Notes under the pieces: generated by a model
Seen by the model: the letters and a program-made list of their open reading frames with translations, nothing else
What the model was told of the DNA's origin: nothing
Database searches by the model: none
Assembly (NCBI GenBank): GCA_014804645.1
Contig: JAAUZI010000066.1
Location: forward strand, 1-58,415
Direction: 5' to 3'
Source: Lachnospiraceae bacterium
GTDB taxonomy: Bacteria; Bacillota; Clostridia; Lachnospirales; Lachnospiraceae
Length of the DNA stretch: 58,415 bases
Position numbers and translations under genes: made by a program
In this document: positions 34,561 to 42,864 of the stretch, piece by piece
How the letters are laid out: each line of letters begins with the position of its first letter
How positions within the stretch are numbered: position 1 is the stretch's first letter

Positions 34561-35895
34561 ATGGTAATAAATCTGCCTAAAAAAGTAAAATATATTATAG
34601 ACAAAATCACGGAGGCGGGATATGAGGCCTATGCGGTGGGCGGCTGTATCCGGGACAGTATTCTGGGACGGGAGCCTGACGACTGGGACATCACCACCTC
34701 TGCCAGACCGGAACAGGTGAAGGCATTGTTTCGCCGAACGGTGGATACCGGCATTGCCCACGGTACGGTGACGGTGATGCAGGACGGGGAGGGCTATGAG
34801 GTAACTACCTACCGCATTGACGGGGAGTATGAGGACCACAGACATCCCAAGGAGGTGCTGTTTACATCCCGGCTGGTGGAGGATCTGCAGCGCAGAGACT
34901 TCACCATCAACGCCATGGCCTACAACGACACTGTGGGACTTGTGGACGCATTTGATGGCATGGGGGATATCCAGCGGAGAGTGATCCGCTGCGTGGGTTG
35001 TGCCGAAGAACGTTTTGGTGAGGACGCCCTGCGCATTCTCCGGGCCCTGCGTTTTTCCGCCCAGCTGGGCTATGACATTGAGGAGGACACGAGACGGGCT
35101 ATATGTAAACTGGCCCCCAGCCTGGAGCATATCAGTGCCGAGAGGATTCGCACGGAGCTGGTAAAACTTTTGGTCTCTCCTCATCCTGACTATCTGCGGC
35201 AGGCGTATGACATGGGTGTCACTGCCGTGATTCTGCCGGAGCTGGACCGCTGCATGGAGACCCCCCAGAATCACCCCCACCATTGCTACAACGTGGGCGA
35301 ACACATTTTACACAGCCTTTTGGGCGTGCCGGCGGAAAAGGACCTGCGCCTGGCCATGCTGCTCCACGATATCGGGAAACCCTGCACGCTGCAGACGGAC
35401 AGACGGGGTATCACTCATTTTCACGGGCATCCGGCCGTAAGCGCCGATATGGCGAGGGAAATACTGCGGCGGCTCAGGTTTGATAATGACACGATTGTCA
35501 AAGTCAGTCGGTTGGTGGAATTCCACGATTACGGGAACAATGTTACTCTCACCCCGGCGTTTGTGCGCCGCGCAGTGAATCGAATAGGGGAGGATATTTT
35601 CCCCGGGCTGTTCATGGTCAGGAGAGCCGATATCATGTCTCAGAGCGATTACCAGCGAGAGGAGAAACTGGCGTTTGTGGACGCCTGGGAGCGGGAGTAC
35701 CGGGATATTGTGGCCAGGGAACAGTGTATTTCTGTAAAAAATCTGGCGGTGAGCGGCAAGGATCTGATTGCCGCCGGCATGAAACCGGGACCGGAGATGG
35801 GCGAAATGCTGCAGCGGATGCTGGAACATGTGCTGGAGACGCCGGAGGATAACAGCAAGGAAAAGCTGTTTGAGATTTTTCTGAAATTAACATAA
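34561..35895 (+). CDS. cca: CCA-adding tRNA nucleotidyltransferase with HD domain
   Basis: This enzyme builds or repairs the CCA end of tRNAs. The nucleotidyltransferase head starts at once with AVGGCIRDSILGREPDDWDITT, containing the GGxxRD signature and the catalytic DxD. The RRDFTINAMAY motif and RNA-binding region follow, then an HD phosphohydrolase-like domain (HHCYNVGEH and LLHDIGKP, about residues 235-270) usual for many Clostridial members. The ATG at 34561 gives 445 residues; the upstream frame passes through the hairpin element and is rejected. The ribosome site is modest (GGGAAAGCGG). Confidence 0.93.
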   Translation: MVINLPKKVKYIIDKITEAGYEAYAVGGCIRDSILGREPDDWDITTSARPEQVKALFRRTVDTGIAHGTVTVMQDGEGYEVTTYRIDGEYEDHRHPKEVLFTSRLVEDLQRRDFTINAMAYNDTVGLVDAFDGMGDIQRRVIRCVGCAEERFGEDALRILRALRFSAQLGYDIEEDTRRAICKLAPSLEHISAERIRTELVKLLVSPHPDYLRQAYDMGVTAVILPELDRCMETPQNHPHHCYNVGEHILHSLLGVPAEKDLRLAMLLHDIGKPCTLQTDRRGITHFHGHPAVSADMAREILRRLRFDNDTIVKVSRLVEFHDYGNNVTLTPAFVRRAVNRIGEDIFPGLFMVRRADIMSQSDYQREEKLAFVDAWEREYRDIVAREQCISVKNLAVSGKDLIAAGMKPGPEMGEMLQRMLEHVLETPEDNSKEKLFEIFLKLT

Positions 35896-35984
35896 GTTCC
35901 AAAGGGTTCTCATAAGATAGGATAGGGCTGGGCGGGATGCGCCGAAACCGTTTCAGCGAGCATATCTTATGGGAGGTACGGGAC

Positions 35985-37019
35985 GTGAATGATAGAGCGG
36001 TAGCTTTGCTGGAGCAATATGATGTGGAGGTCCTGCGGACGAGGAAAGGCAGGGGAGTGATCCTGTGTGACACGAGTAACGGTCTGCTGGTATTTAAGGA
36101 ATATGAGGGCAATGAGGCAAAGCTGGCGCTGCTGGACAAATTGCTGTCCAGAATCAGGGAGCAGGGTACAGTGTCTGCGGAACAGCTGGTTCCCACGCGG
36201 GAGGGGACGCTGTGCGTTCGTGAAAACGATGGGACGGCCTACATTCTGAAGACCTATGGAGAGGGTCGGGAATGCAATATATACGACCGTGGGGAGTGCC
36301 TGGAGGCGGTGCGCACCCTAGCTAGACTGCATCAGTGCATGTTGCTGGAGCCTCAGGAGGACTGCCCGGCTCTGATGCGTTTTTCTCCGCTGCAGGAGTA
36401 TGAAAAGCACAACCGGGAGTTTGTAAAGGTACAGCGCTTTCTGCGCAAAAAGAGCCAGAAGACCCGGTTTGAATACAGTCTGCTGGGCTGTATCGATTAT
36501 TTTATAGAACAGGCCGGAGAGGTGACGGAGGGCTGGCGCAGCTATGAGGAAAGCATGTCACGGGCATACCTGCCTGCAGCAAATTTGCCTGCAGCAGACT
36601 TGCCTGCAGCGCACCTGCTCCAGGAAGACTACGCTTACTGTCACGGAGATTATCAGTATCACAATATTCTCTGCGGAAATCAGGGCATGTTTATTGTAAA
36701 TTTTGAAAAATGTCTCAGGGACAGACAAATCAGGGATCTTTATCTGCTGATGCGCAAGCTGCTGGAGAAGACCGACTGGCCTGTGGCGCTGGGCCGGGAA
36801 CTACTGGCGGCATATGAGAAGATAACACCGGTCAGCGCCTACGCATATATTGATCTGTATTACCGGCTGGCATACCCGGAGAAATTCTGGAAGATCGTAA
36901 ACTTTTACTACAACTCCGGCAAGGCGTGGATTCCCCAGCGCAATCAGGAAAAGCTGGATAAGCTGCTGGCCCAGGAGCAACAAAGAAAGAGTTTTCTGGA
37001 AAGTGTGTTTCAGCTGTAA
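35985..37019 (+). CDS. CotS-type spore coat protein (kinase-fold)
   Basis: This aminoglycoside-phosphotransferase-like fold of the CotS/YutH kind is found in spore coats of Firmicutes. The kinase-like catalytic loop is CHGDYQYHNIL, but the later metal-binding Asp appears replaced (IVNFEKC), so phosphotransfer may be lost. Three copies of a 15-base unit (36571-36615) encode LPAAN, LPAAD and LPAAH, an insertion in a surface loop. The GTG at 35985 has GGGAGG 8 bp upstream and begins MNDRAVALLEQYDVEV, a usual start for the family; an ATG at 35937 in the same frame has no clear ribosome site and is the alternative. Confidence 0.75.
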   Translation: MNDRAVALLEQYDVEVLRTRKGRGVILCDTSNGLLVFKEYEGNEAKLALLDKLLSRIREQGTVSAEQLVPTREGTLCVRENDGTAYILKTYGEGRECNIYDRGECLEAVRTLARLHQCMLLEPQEDCPALMRFSPLQEYEKHNREFVKVQRFLRKKSQKTRFEYSLLGCIDYFIEQAGEVTEGWRSYEESMSRAYLPAANLPAADLPAAHLLQEDYAYCHGDYQYHNILCGNQGMFIVNFEKCLRDRQIRDLYLLMRKLLEKTDWPVALGRELLAAYEKITPVSAYAYIDLYYRLAYPEKFWKIVNFYYNSGKAWIPQRNQEKLDKLLAQEQQRKSFLESVFQL

Positions 37020-37039
37020 AACACAGGAAAGAGGTAGAG

Positions 37040-38416
37040 ATGACAGAGAGACAAAAGAGAGTGGTCATGGGAATACTTGTGCTGGCCGGAGCGCTGGGGC
37101 TGATGACAGCCTGCAGCATAAGGCCAGAGGGCCAGGCAGGGCAGCCCGCTCCCCCCGCATCTCAGGAGGTGCAGCAGGGTACGGGGTTTGTGCCTGCCGG
37201 TCCCAACAGCTACGATTCGGCGGACACGGCGATACTGGTGAAAAAAGACAGCAAGGAGGGAACGGTAACACTGCTGAACCTGGACTTGAGCCGCAACTAT
37301 ACGCTGTCGGTGGAGGGCACCAGCAATCTGTATGACAAATATGGCGAAGCGGTGTCTCTGGAGCAGATCGCGTTGGGCGATATCGTGGACGTGACATTTC
37401 TGCGCTCCAAAAAGAGATTGAATACCATGCAGATCAGTCCTTCAGCCTGGGTATATGCCGACGCTTCCCGCTATGAGATCGATCTTCGGCGCAGCGAGGT
37501 GACTATAGGGGAGGACGTGTACAAGCTGACAGGGGACACCATCTACCTGTCTCAGGGCATGCGGATAGAGGCCATGGATCTGAATCCCGTGGACGTGCTG
37601 ACATTCAAGGGGATCGGCAGCAGCATTCTCAGCATCAATGTCGAGCAGGGACACGGCTATCTGCGTCTGCAAAATGAGGAGAATTTTATCGGCGGATATA
37701 TGGAAATTGGCCAGTCCAGCATACGCAGAATCGAGGAGGACATGCTTTTGACGGTGCCGGAAGGCCATTACCAGATCAAGGTCAGCAGGCGCGGCGGCGG
37801 AGGCACCAAGGAGGTGACGATTTGCCGCGGTGAGGAGAGCACGCTGGATATCGGTGATCTGGAGGTTCCAGAGATTCAGTATGGCACCATCATATTCACC
37901 CTGAATCCCTCTTCGGCAAAGCTGTATATCGACGGCGAAAAGGCGGACGCCTCAATGCCCGTGAGCCTGGAGTATGGCATTCACCAGTTGATTGTCAGGG
38001 CCAACGGCTACCAGACCATGACCACCTATATAAAAGTAGCACAGCCCTCGGGGGGCCTGGATATCACACTGGATAAGGTGGATGCGGACAAAGAAAACGA
38101 CGAGCAGGAGGATAAGGACAAGCTGGCCAAGTACAAGGTGTTTGTGGATGCGCCGGAGAATGCGGAGGTCTATCTGGATGGCAACTATGTGGGAATCGCT
38201 CCTACCAGCTTTGCCAAGAGCGAGGGGAGCCATATTATTACCCTGCGCCGCAGCGGTTACGAGACCCGCAGCTACACCGTGTCCGTTGACGGCGAGTACA
38301 AGGACATCACCTATTCCTTTGCGGAGCTGATACCGGGCGCCGATACGGCAGTTACAGACACTCAGACGCCCTCAATTACGCCCGCCCCCACGCCAGAGTC
38401 GGCTCCTGCACAGTAA
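37040..38416 (+). CDS. PEGA-domain surface lipoprotein
   Basis: A lipoprotein signal ends in MTAC (Cys25). After a beta-rich middle region (about 60-270), two PEGA domains follow (about 275-345 and 365-435), each recognisable by a xVxVDGxxxGxxP-like hairpin (AKLYIDGEKADASMPV; AEVYLDGNYVGIAPTSF). PEGA domains are beta-sandwiches of surface proteins. A Thr/Pro-rich tail ends the protein. Its function is unknown, possibly envelope binding. It starts 20 bp after the CotS-type gene with AAAGAGG, so they are likely co-transcribed. Confidence 0.8.
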   Translation: MTERQKRVVMGILVLAGALGLMTACSIRPEGQAGQPAPPASQEVQQGTGFVPAGPNSYDSADTAILVKKDSKEGTVTLLNLDLSRNYTLSVEGTSNLYDKYGEAVSLEQIALGDIVDVTFLRSKKRLNTMQISPSAWVYADASRYEIDLRRSEVTIGEDVYKLTGDTIYLSQGMRIEAMDLNPVDVLTFKGIGSSILSINVEQGHGYLRLQNEENFIGGYMEIGQSSIRRIEEDMLLTVPEGHYQIKVSRRGGGGTKEVTICRGEESTLDIGDLEVPEIQYGTIIFTLNPSSAKLYIDGEKADASMPVSLEYGIHQLIVRANGYQTMTTYIKVAQPSGGLDITLDKVDADKENDEQEDKDKLAKYKVFVDAPENAEVYLDGNYVGIAPTSFAKSEGSHIITLRRSGYETRSYTVSVDGEYKDITYSFAELIPGADTAVTDTQTPSITPAPTPESAPAQ

Positions 38417-38451
38417 AATTGAGATAGATTCATAGTTTTTGTGAAAATACC

Positions 38452-38480
38452 TTGACAAAACGGGGAAAAGCAGATATAAA
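38452..38480 (+). promoter_or_regulatory. hup promoter
   Basis: TTGACA (38452-38457) and TATAAA (38475-38480) are 17 bp apart, a near-consensus promoter fitting a highly expressed DNA-binding protein gene. Confidence 0.85.
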
Positions 38481-38551
38481 TATATGTAGACGTTTCGCAT
38501 ATGAAGAATCTGTCAAAAAATAACAGTACTCAATTGAGGAGGAATTTCAAC

Positions 38552-38827
38552 ATGAACAAAACAGAATTAGTTGCAGCTATGGCTGATCAGGCTGGCCTGT
38601 CCAAGAAGGATGCAGAGAAGGCTCTGAAGGCATTCACCGATGTTGTGGAGGCTGAGTTGAAGAAGGGCGGCAAGGTTCAGTTGGTAGGTTTCGGTACTTT
38701 CGAGGTATCCGAGAGAAGCGCAAGAGAGGGCAGAAATCCCCAGAGCGGCAAGCCTATGAAGATCGCTGCTTCCAAGGCTCCCAAGTTTAAGGCTGGCAAG
38801 GCTTTAAAGGATTCTTTGAACAAGTAA
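38552..38827 (+). CDS. hup: HU-type nucleoid DNA-binding protein
   Basis: A 91-residue HU/IHF-family protein that binds and bends DNA as a dimer. The signature VGFGTFEVSERSAREGRNPQSG, with the DNA-intercalating Pro in the beta arm, is intact. The ATG at 38552 follows TTGAGGAGGAAT; a frame start 17 codons earlier lacks a ribosome site. A strong promoter and terminator make it a monocistronic unit. In Bacillus an HU-class gene does not usually sit directly before yabO; in Clostridia this arrangement is common. Confidence 0.96.
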   Translation: MNKTELVAAMADQAGLSKKDAEKALKAFTDVVEAELKKGGKVQLVGFGTFEVSERSAREGRNPQSGKPMKIAASKAPKFKAGKALKDSLNK

Positions 38828-38840
38828 GGTACGACACGCA

Positions 38841-38869
38841 AGAGAACCTAGCAATAGGTTCTCTTTTTT
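38841..38869 (+). terminator. Rho-independent terminator after hup
   Basis: AGAGAACCT (38841-38849) pairs with AGGTTCTCT (38856-38864), followed by a T run. Confidence 0.9.
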
Positions 38870-38877
38870 ATGAATAT

Positions 38878-38991
38878 GCGGAACTTTAAACAGTAACTGC
38901 CCGTACAGTGCCCAGAGAATTTCTGCACACTCAAGTGGGCAGAAATTGCTCTGCAGGAATGGTGCTGTATGGGCAGTTACGGAACTTTAAA
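38878..38991 (+). repeat. Intergenic hairpin element flanked by CGGAACTTTAAA repeats (copy 4)
   Basis: Direct repeats GCGGAACTTTAAA (38878-38890) and CGGAACTTTAAA (38980-38991) enclose GTAACTGCCCGTACAG (38893-38908) paired with CTGTATGGGCAGTTAC (38965-38980), 16 bp with one G-T wobble, and an inner stem CAGAGAATTTCTGC (38913-38926) with 38939-38953 with one bulge. The right repeat runs straight into the GGAGG of rqcP. Confidence 0.85.
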
Positions 38992-39008
38992 TGGAGGAAG
39001 ATAATAAT

Positions 39009-39248
39009 ATGAGATTGGACAAATACCTAAAGGTATCCCGACTGATTAAGCGCCGCACTGTAGCCAACGAAGCCTGCGACGCCGGAAGAGTACTGATCAA
39101 CGACAAGCCGGCAAAGGCATCCGCCAACGTCAAGGCCGGAGACGTCATCACCATTTCCTTCGGCAACAAGGATGTAAAGGTGGAAGTGCTGGATGTACAG
39201 GAAACCGTGAAAAAAGAGGAGGCCAAGGAGCTGTTCCGATATCTGTAA
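39009..39248 (+). CDS. rqcP: S4-domain RNA-binding protein (RqcP/YabO)
   Basis: A 79-residue protein made almost wholly of one S4 domain (MRLDKYLKVSRLIKRRTVANEACDAGRV). It belongs to the RqcP family, which binds the 50S subunit with RqcH during alanine tailing of stalled nascent chains. Its position directly before yabP, yabQ and divIC matches yabO of Bacillus. The ATG at 39009 is chosen because GGAGGAAG lies 8-10 bp upstream; an in-frame ATG at 38991 overlaps that site and is rejected. Confidence 0.9.
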   Translation: MRLDKYLKVSRLIKRRTVANEACDAGRVLINDKPAKASANVKAGDVITISFGNKDVKVEVLDVQETVKKEEAKELFRYL

Positions 39249-39323
39249 ATGCTGTCATATCAGTAATATCCCCCATTCCCGTCTCATATACTTAAGGGAG
39301 TCGCAGATGGGAAGGAGGGCCTT

Positions 39324-39617
39324 ATGGAGGACTTAAACACTGCCGGAGGACGCACACACAAGGTAACTATGAGTAACCGAAGAATATGCGGCATCACGGG
39401 CGTGAACGATGTGCTGTCCTTTGACGAGCATGAGATTCTGCTGGAGACGGAGCAGGGAATGCTGATGATAAAGGGGCAGGAACTGCATGTGAGCAGGCTG
39501 ATGCTGGATAAAGGAGAAGTGGATATTGACGGCAGAATCGACAGTTTCACCTATTCAGACGTGACAGGCGGCACCTTTGGCAAGTCGGAATCCCTGCTTT
39601 CCAGGCTGTTTCGGTAG
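39324..39617 (+). CDS. yabP: Sporulation protein YabP
   Basis: A 97-residue protein matching the YabP family, needed at a late stage of spore formation in Bacillus: NRRICGITGVNDVLSFDEHEILLETEQG is the typical core and GEVDIDGRIDSFTYSD follows. It has no signal or membrane segment. The GAAGGAGGG site fits the ATG. It is followed 18 bp later by yabQ, as in other endospore formers, and the pair is usually transcribed by a sporulation sigma factor; no such promoter was identified here. Confidence 0.92.
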   Translation: MEDLNTAGGRTHKVTMSNRRICGITGVNDVLSFDEHEILLETEQGMLMIKGQELHVSRLMLDKGEVDIDGRIDSFTYSDVTGGTFGKSESLLSRLFR

Positions 39618-39635
39618 AAATGAGGGAGCCGGAAG

Positions 39636-40103
39636 ATGTCGGAGGAAAATGTATTTCTACTATATGCCTTTGTTTCGGGCATACTGATTACGTCTGTTTA
39701 CGATATTCTGCGGATATGGCGGAGAGTGCTGCCCCATAAGGGACTGCTGGTATCCCTTGAGGATATGGCTTTCTGGATCTTCTGCGCCCTGTATATTTTT
39801 GGGCTGATGCACCGGGAGAGCAACGGCAGCCTGCGGTGGTTTGCGGTGATAGGAGCGCTGGCGGGGATGCTGCTGTACAAAAAGACTGTCAGCGGCTTTC
39901 TGGTCCGCTACATATCCCTGGTTCTGTGCCGGGTGCGGGATTTACTGTGCGCAGGTCTGGGCTTTTGCCTGCGTCCTGTGGGCAGGGCGGGACATGCGGC
40001 GGGCGGCGTCCTGGGACGTCTGTTCAAAAAGAGCCGGAATTTTTGCAAAAACAGGTTGAAAAATTATGGAAAACTTCTTAAAATAAGTCTTAAGAGACAA
40101 TAG
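39636..40103 (+). CDS. yabQ: Spore cortex biosynthesis protein YabQ
   Basis: A small membrane protein (155 residues) with four or so hydrophobic segments in the first 100 residues and a strongly basic C-terminal tail. YabQ is required for spore cortex formation in Bacillus and sits in the outer forespore membrane. The start YAFVSGILITSVYDILRIWRR is characteristic. It follows yabP in the conserved order and is followed by divIC. GGGAGCCGGAAG precedes the ATG. Confidence 0.88.
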   Translation: MSEENVFLLYAFVSGILITSVYDILRIWRRVLPHKGLLVSLEDMAFWIFCALYIFGLMHRESNGSLRWFAVIGALAGMLLYKKTVSGFLVRYISLVLCRVRDLLCAGLGFCLRPVGRAGHAAGGVLGRLFKKSRNFCKNRLKNYGKLLKISLKRQ

Positions 40104-40126
40104 GGAATACAACCGGGGAGGGAGCC

Positions 40127-40450
40127 ATGGCCGCAGCGCGAACCAGAAGAAAGAAAGCAGCATATCGCAAAAGAGTACAGAACCGTTTCAGTATGTTTCT
40201 GGTGATGCTGGCGCTGTTGATGGTTCTGGCGGCAGTGTATGTCAGCAGTATGAAACTGCAGGACAAACTGGACACACTGGAGGCTCAGTCCGCCGCTCTG
40301 CAGGCTCAGATAGATGCGGAGAAGGAGAGGGCGGAGGAAATAGAGTTTCTGCGCAAGCGCTCCCAGACCAAGGAGTATTACGAGGAGATTGCCAAGGAGA
40401 AACTGGGTCTGGTCAATGCGGATGAAATCGTGTTCAAGGCCGAGGACTGA
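40127..40450 (+). CDS. divIC: Septum formation initiator DivIC/FtsB
   Basis: A 107-residue bitopic protein with a basic cytoplasmic tail (about 1-23), one membrane helix (24-44) and an outer coiled coil (about 45-85) followed by a short conserved tail (YYEEIAKEKLGLVNADEIVF). This is the DivIC/FtsB architecture of the divisome linker. GGGGAGGGAG precedes the ATG. A terminator follows, so the yab-divIC unit ends here, in contrast with Bacillus, where the order runs on towards spoIIE. Confidence 0.92.
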   Translation: MAAARTRRKKAAYRKRVQNRFSMFLVMLALLMVLAAVYVSSMKLQDKLDTLEAQSAALQAQIDAEKERAEEIEFLRKRSQTKEYYEEIAKEKLGLVNADEIVFKAED

Positions 40451-40462
40451 TAGTATTTTGAC

Positions 40463-40495
40463 AAGGAGCCATGGCAAATGCTGCGGCTCCTTTTT
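40463..40495 (+). terminator. Rho-independent terminator after divIC
   Basis: AAGGAGCC (40463-40470) pairs with GGCTCCTT (40485-40492), with an inner GCA/TGC pair, ending in TTTTT. Confidence 0.85.
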
Positions 40496-40569
40496 AGCAA
40501 TATCAGACCAGTAAATGACAAGAAACGATAAGCCTTTTCGGAGACAATATGCTATCATAAACCTAAGTG

Positions 40570-40606
40570 TTATAGTAAACGACATAACAAATGTCGTTTA
40601 CTATAA
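40570..40606 (+). promoter_or_regulatory. Perfect 16-bp-arm palindrome before the GH10 gene
   Basis: TTATAGTAAACGACAT (40570-40585) is followed by a 5-base loop AACAA and the exact reverse complement ATGTCGTTTACTATAA (40591-40606). It lies 26 bases before the ATG. No T run follows, so it is more likely an operator or a leader hairpin than a terminator. No neighbouring regulator gene explains it. Confidence 0.8.
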
Positions 40607-40631
40607 AATATTCAGGAAAGGATATGGCGAT

Positions 40632-42704
40632 ATGCGTAGAAAGTTAAGGAGTACAATGGCAGCGGTGCTGGCAGTGGGAGCGATCCTGACAATAGGGATG
40701 ACCTGCGGCAGCGGTTGCCTGGCGGCCGAGGCAGACACCAATCTGATAGCATGTCCGGATTTTGCCCAGGAGGATGACATTTCCGTGTGGTACAGAGACC
40801 GGGGCGGTGCCACAATTACCGCAGAGGCGGATACGGAACCCATCTACGGGGATGTGACCAGCTACGGGAAGATCACGAACAGAAGTTCCAATTATGAATG
40901 TTTCTCCCAGGATGTGACGGGGTTGGTGGAGAAGGACAAGGATTATATTTACAGTTTCTATGTGATGCTGGACCCGGTGGACTATGCGGACGCACCCTCG
41001 CAGCAGCGCAATGTGGAGATATCTCCCTACATCACGGCGGACGGCAATACCATCTACAGTCAGGGCTGCAGCGGCACGGTGAGTCAGGTTTTGGAGCCGG
41101 GAGTGTGGACACATTTCACGGGAGTTTACACACCTTCCTGGTCGGGAAATCTTGAACAGGTGGTGATTCGGATTTTGGAACAGGGAACTAATTACGGACA
41201 AGGAGAAGGCGTGATGGGTACATATTACATGACAGGTATGGAATTAAAGGAACAGGGGACCAGAGAGAGCATTATCCAGACGGATGTGCCGCGGCTCAGG
41301 GATGTGGTGCCGGGTGAACTGGACCAGGACTTTATCATAGGAACCTCCATCGTCAACTCAGATCTGAAGGACGTGGACACCATGGCGCTTGTGACCAGGC
41401 ATTTCAATGCCATCACTCTGGGCAACGAACTTAAACCCGACGCCATGTTCGGATACAGCAACAACCAATGCCCCGGCACGGAGACGGTGACTCTGAACGG
41501 GGAAGAGTTGGTGGTGCCCAAAATGGACTACAGCCGGGCGGAGAGAACGCTGAACGCCATATATGAATGGAATCAGAGCCATCCCGAGGATTATATCAAG
41601 GTGCGGGGACATGTGCTGGTATGGCACTCCCAGACGCCGGAGTGGTGGTTCCATGAGGACTATGACGCAGGGAAACCCTATGCTGACACCGAGACCATGA
41701 ACCGTCGTTTGGAGTGGTATATCAAGACCATGGCGGAACATTTTACCGGCGAGGATAGCAAGTATCACGGCATGTTCTACGGCTGGGATGTGGTCAACGA
41801 GGCCGTCAGCGACGGGGGCTCCCGTTATCGCAATGCGGGGGAGAACAGCAGCTGGTGGGCTGTGTACCAGAGCAACGAGTTTATCATCAACGCTTTCCGC
41901 TACGCCAACCAGTATATGGACCCTGAGGTAGAGCTGTATTACAACGACTACAATGAATGGTTTTCTAATAAGAGAGCGGGTATTGAGCAGCTGCTCAAAG
42001 ACGTGAAGGAGGCGGAGGGCACCAGGATCGACGGCATGGGCATGCAGGGCCATTATCAGACCGTGGGCAGTCCTTCCATGGATGAGTTTTCCAAGGCGGC
42101 CAGAGCCTACTCGGCCATAGTGGGGCAGGTGCAGATCACAGAGCTGGATATGAAGGCCAGCAGCGCCTATGACGGCACGGAGGCCACCCAGGAGGCGGAG
42201 TTTGCCATCCAGGGGCAGCGCTATAAGGAATTGTACGACACTGTAAAAAGCCTGCGGGAGGAGGGAGTGAACATCACCAACATTACCCTTTGGGGCGTGG
42301 TGGACAAGGACTCCTGGCTTCAGACCTTCAACTCTGTGGGCGGCGCGGCGGACGGCGCACAGAGACAATGTCCCCTGCTGTTTGACGACTACTATCAGGT
42401 AAAACCGGCCTTCTGGGCCTTTGCGGACGACGCCAGACTGGAGACAGTCGGGGAGGAGGCCGAACCTGTCAAAGAGGAAACAGTGGAATCCTCCGACGAG
42501 GAGACCTCTGTTGAGCCGGTTCAGGAGTCGGCTCAAGAGCCGGAGAGCCAGGATACAGAGGAATCCGCCGAACAGGAGCAGCCCGAGACGCCTCAAAAGG
42601 AAGGTTCAGGGAAAATCCTGTACGGCATAGGTGCGGTATGCGCAGTGCTGGTAGCGGGCATTGCAGGTATCATCCTGATCCGCCGCCGGAAGAGAGACAG
42701 CTGA
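40632..42704 (+). CDS. GH10 endo-xylanase with N-terminal CBM and C-terminal membrane anchor
   Basis: A surface enzyme that cuts xylan backbones. A signal peptide (about 1-34) leads to a CBM22/CBM4_9-type beta-sandwich (about 37-210), then the GH10 barrel (about 220-595) with acid/base Glu390 in WDVVNEAV and nucleophile Glu504 in QITELDMKA. A Glu-rich stalk (about 605-655) is followed by one membrane helix (about 660-682) and a basic RRRKRDS end, so it is held by its C-terminus; no LPxTG sorting motif is seen. The ATG at 40632 follows GGAAAGGAT; the frame extends 39 codons upstream through the palindrome and is not used. It interrupts the divIC-spoIIE order. Confidence 0.92.
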   Translation: MRRKLRSTMAAVLAVGAILTIGMTCGSGCLAAEADTNLIACPDFAQEDDISVWYRDRGGATITAEADTEPIYGDVTSYGKITNRSSNYECFSQDVTGLVEKDKDYIYSFYVMLDPVDYADAPSQQRNVEISPYITADGNTIYSQGCSGTVSQVLEPGVWTHFTGVYTPSWSGNLEQVVIRILEQGTNYGQGEGVMGTYYMTGMELKEQGTRESIIQTDVPRLRDVVPGELDQDFIIGTSIVNSDLKDVDTMALVTRHFNAITLGNELKPDAMFGYSNNQCPGTETVTLNGEELVVPKMDYSRAERTLNAIYEWNQSHPEDYIKVRGHVLVWHSQTPEWWFHEDYDAGKPYADTETMNRRLEWYIKTMAEHFTGEDSKYHGMFYGWDVVNEAVSDGGSRYRNAGENSSWWAVYQSNEFIINAFRYANQYMDPEVELYYNDYNEWFSNKRAGIEQLLKDVKEAEGTRIDGMGMQGHYQTVGSPSMDEFSKAARAYSAIVGQVQITELDMKASSAYDGTEATQEAEFAIQGQRYKELYDTVKSLREEGVNITNITLWGVVDKDSWLQTFNSVGGAADGAQRQCPLLFDDYYQVKPAFWAFADDARLETVGEEAEPVKEETVESSDEETSVEPVQESAQEPESQDTEESAEQEQPETPQKEGSGKILYGIGAVCAVLVAGIAGIILIRRRKRDS

Positions 42705-42730
42705 TAGAGAGATACACATAATAAGGAAAG

Positions 42731-42798
42731 TTTGTCAACGAAAATAGATGAAAGCGATCCATATTTTGACAAAAAGTATGGATCGCTTTTTGTATACT
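42731..42798 (+). promoter_or_regulatory. Spo0A-type promoter upstream of spoIIE
   Basis: TTGACA (42766-42771) and TATACT (42793-42798) are separated by 21 bp, the wide spacing known from Spo0A-activated sigma-A promoters such as spoIIE and spoIIG of Bacillus. A perfect Spo0A box match (TTTGTCAAA, minus strand, 42765-42773) overlaps the -35, and a near match TTTGTCAAC lies at 42731-42739. The -35 region sits in the loop of the terminator of the upstream gene. Confidence 0.6.
42752..42791 (+). terminator. Rho-independent terminator after GH10
   Basis: AAGCGATCCATA (42752-42763) pairs perfectly with TATGGATCGCTT (42777-42788) over a 13-base loop, then TTT. Confidence 0.85.
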
Positions 42799-42864
42799 TG
42801 TGAATGCCGCAGCGAACAGGCCTGCGCGGCGGACAGACGGAGAATATAGGGAGCAGGTGATATT

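Noticed and set aside
38991..39008. ATG at 38991 as the start of rqcP
   Set aside because: It lies within the hairpin element's right repeat and on top of the ribosome site for the ATG at 39009, which begins exactly at the S4 domain.
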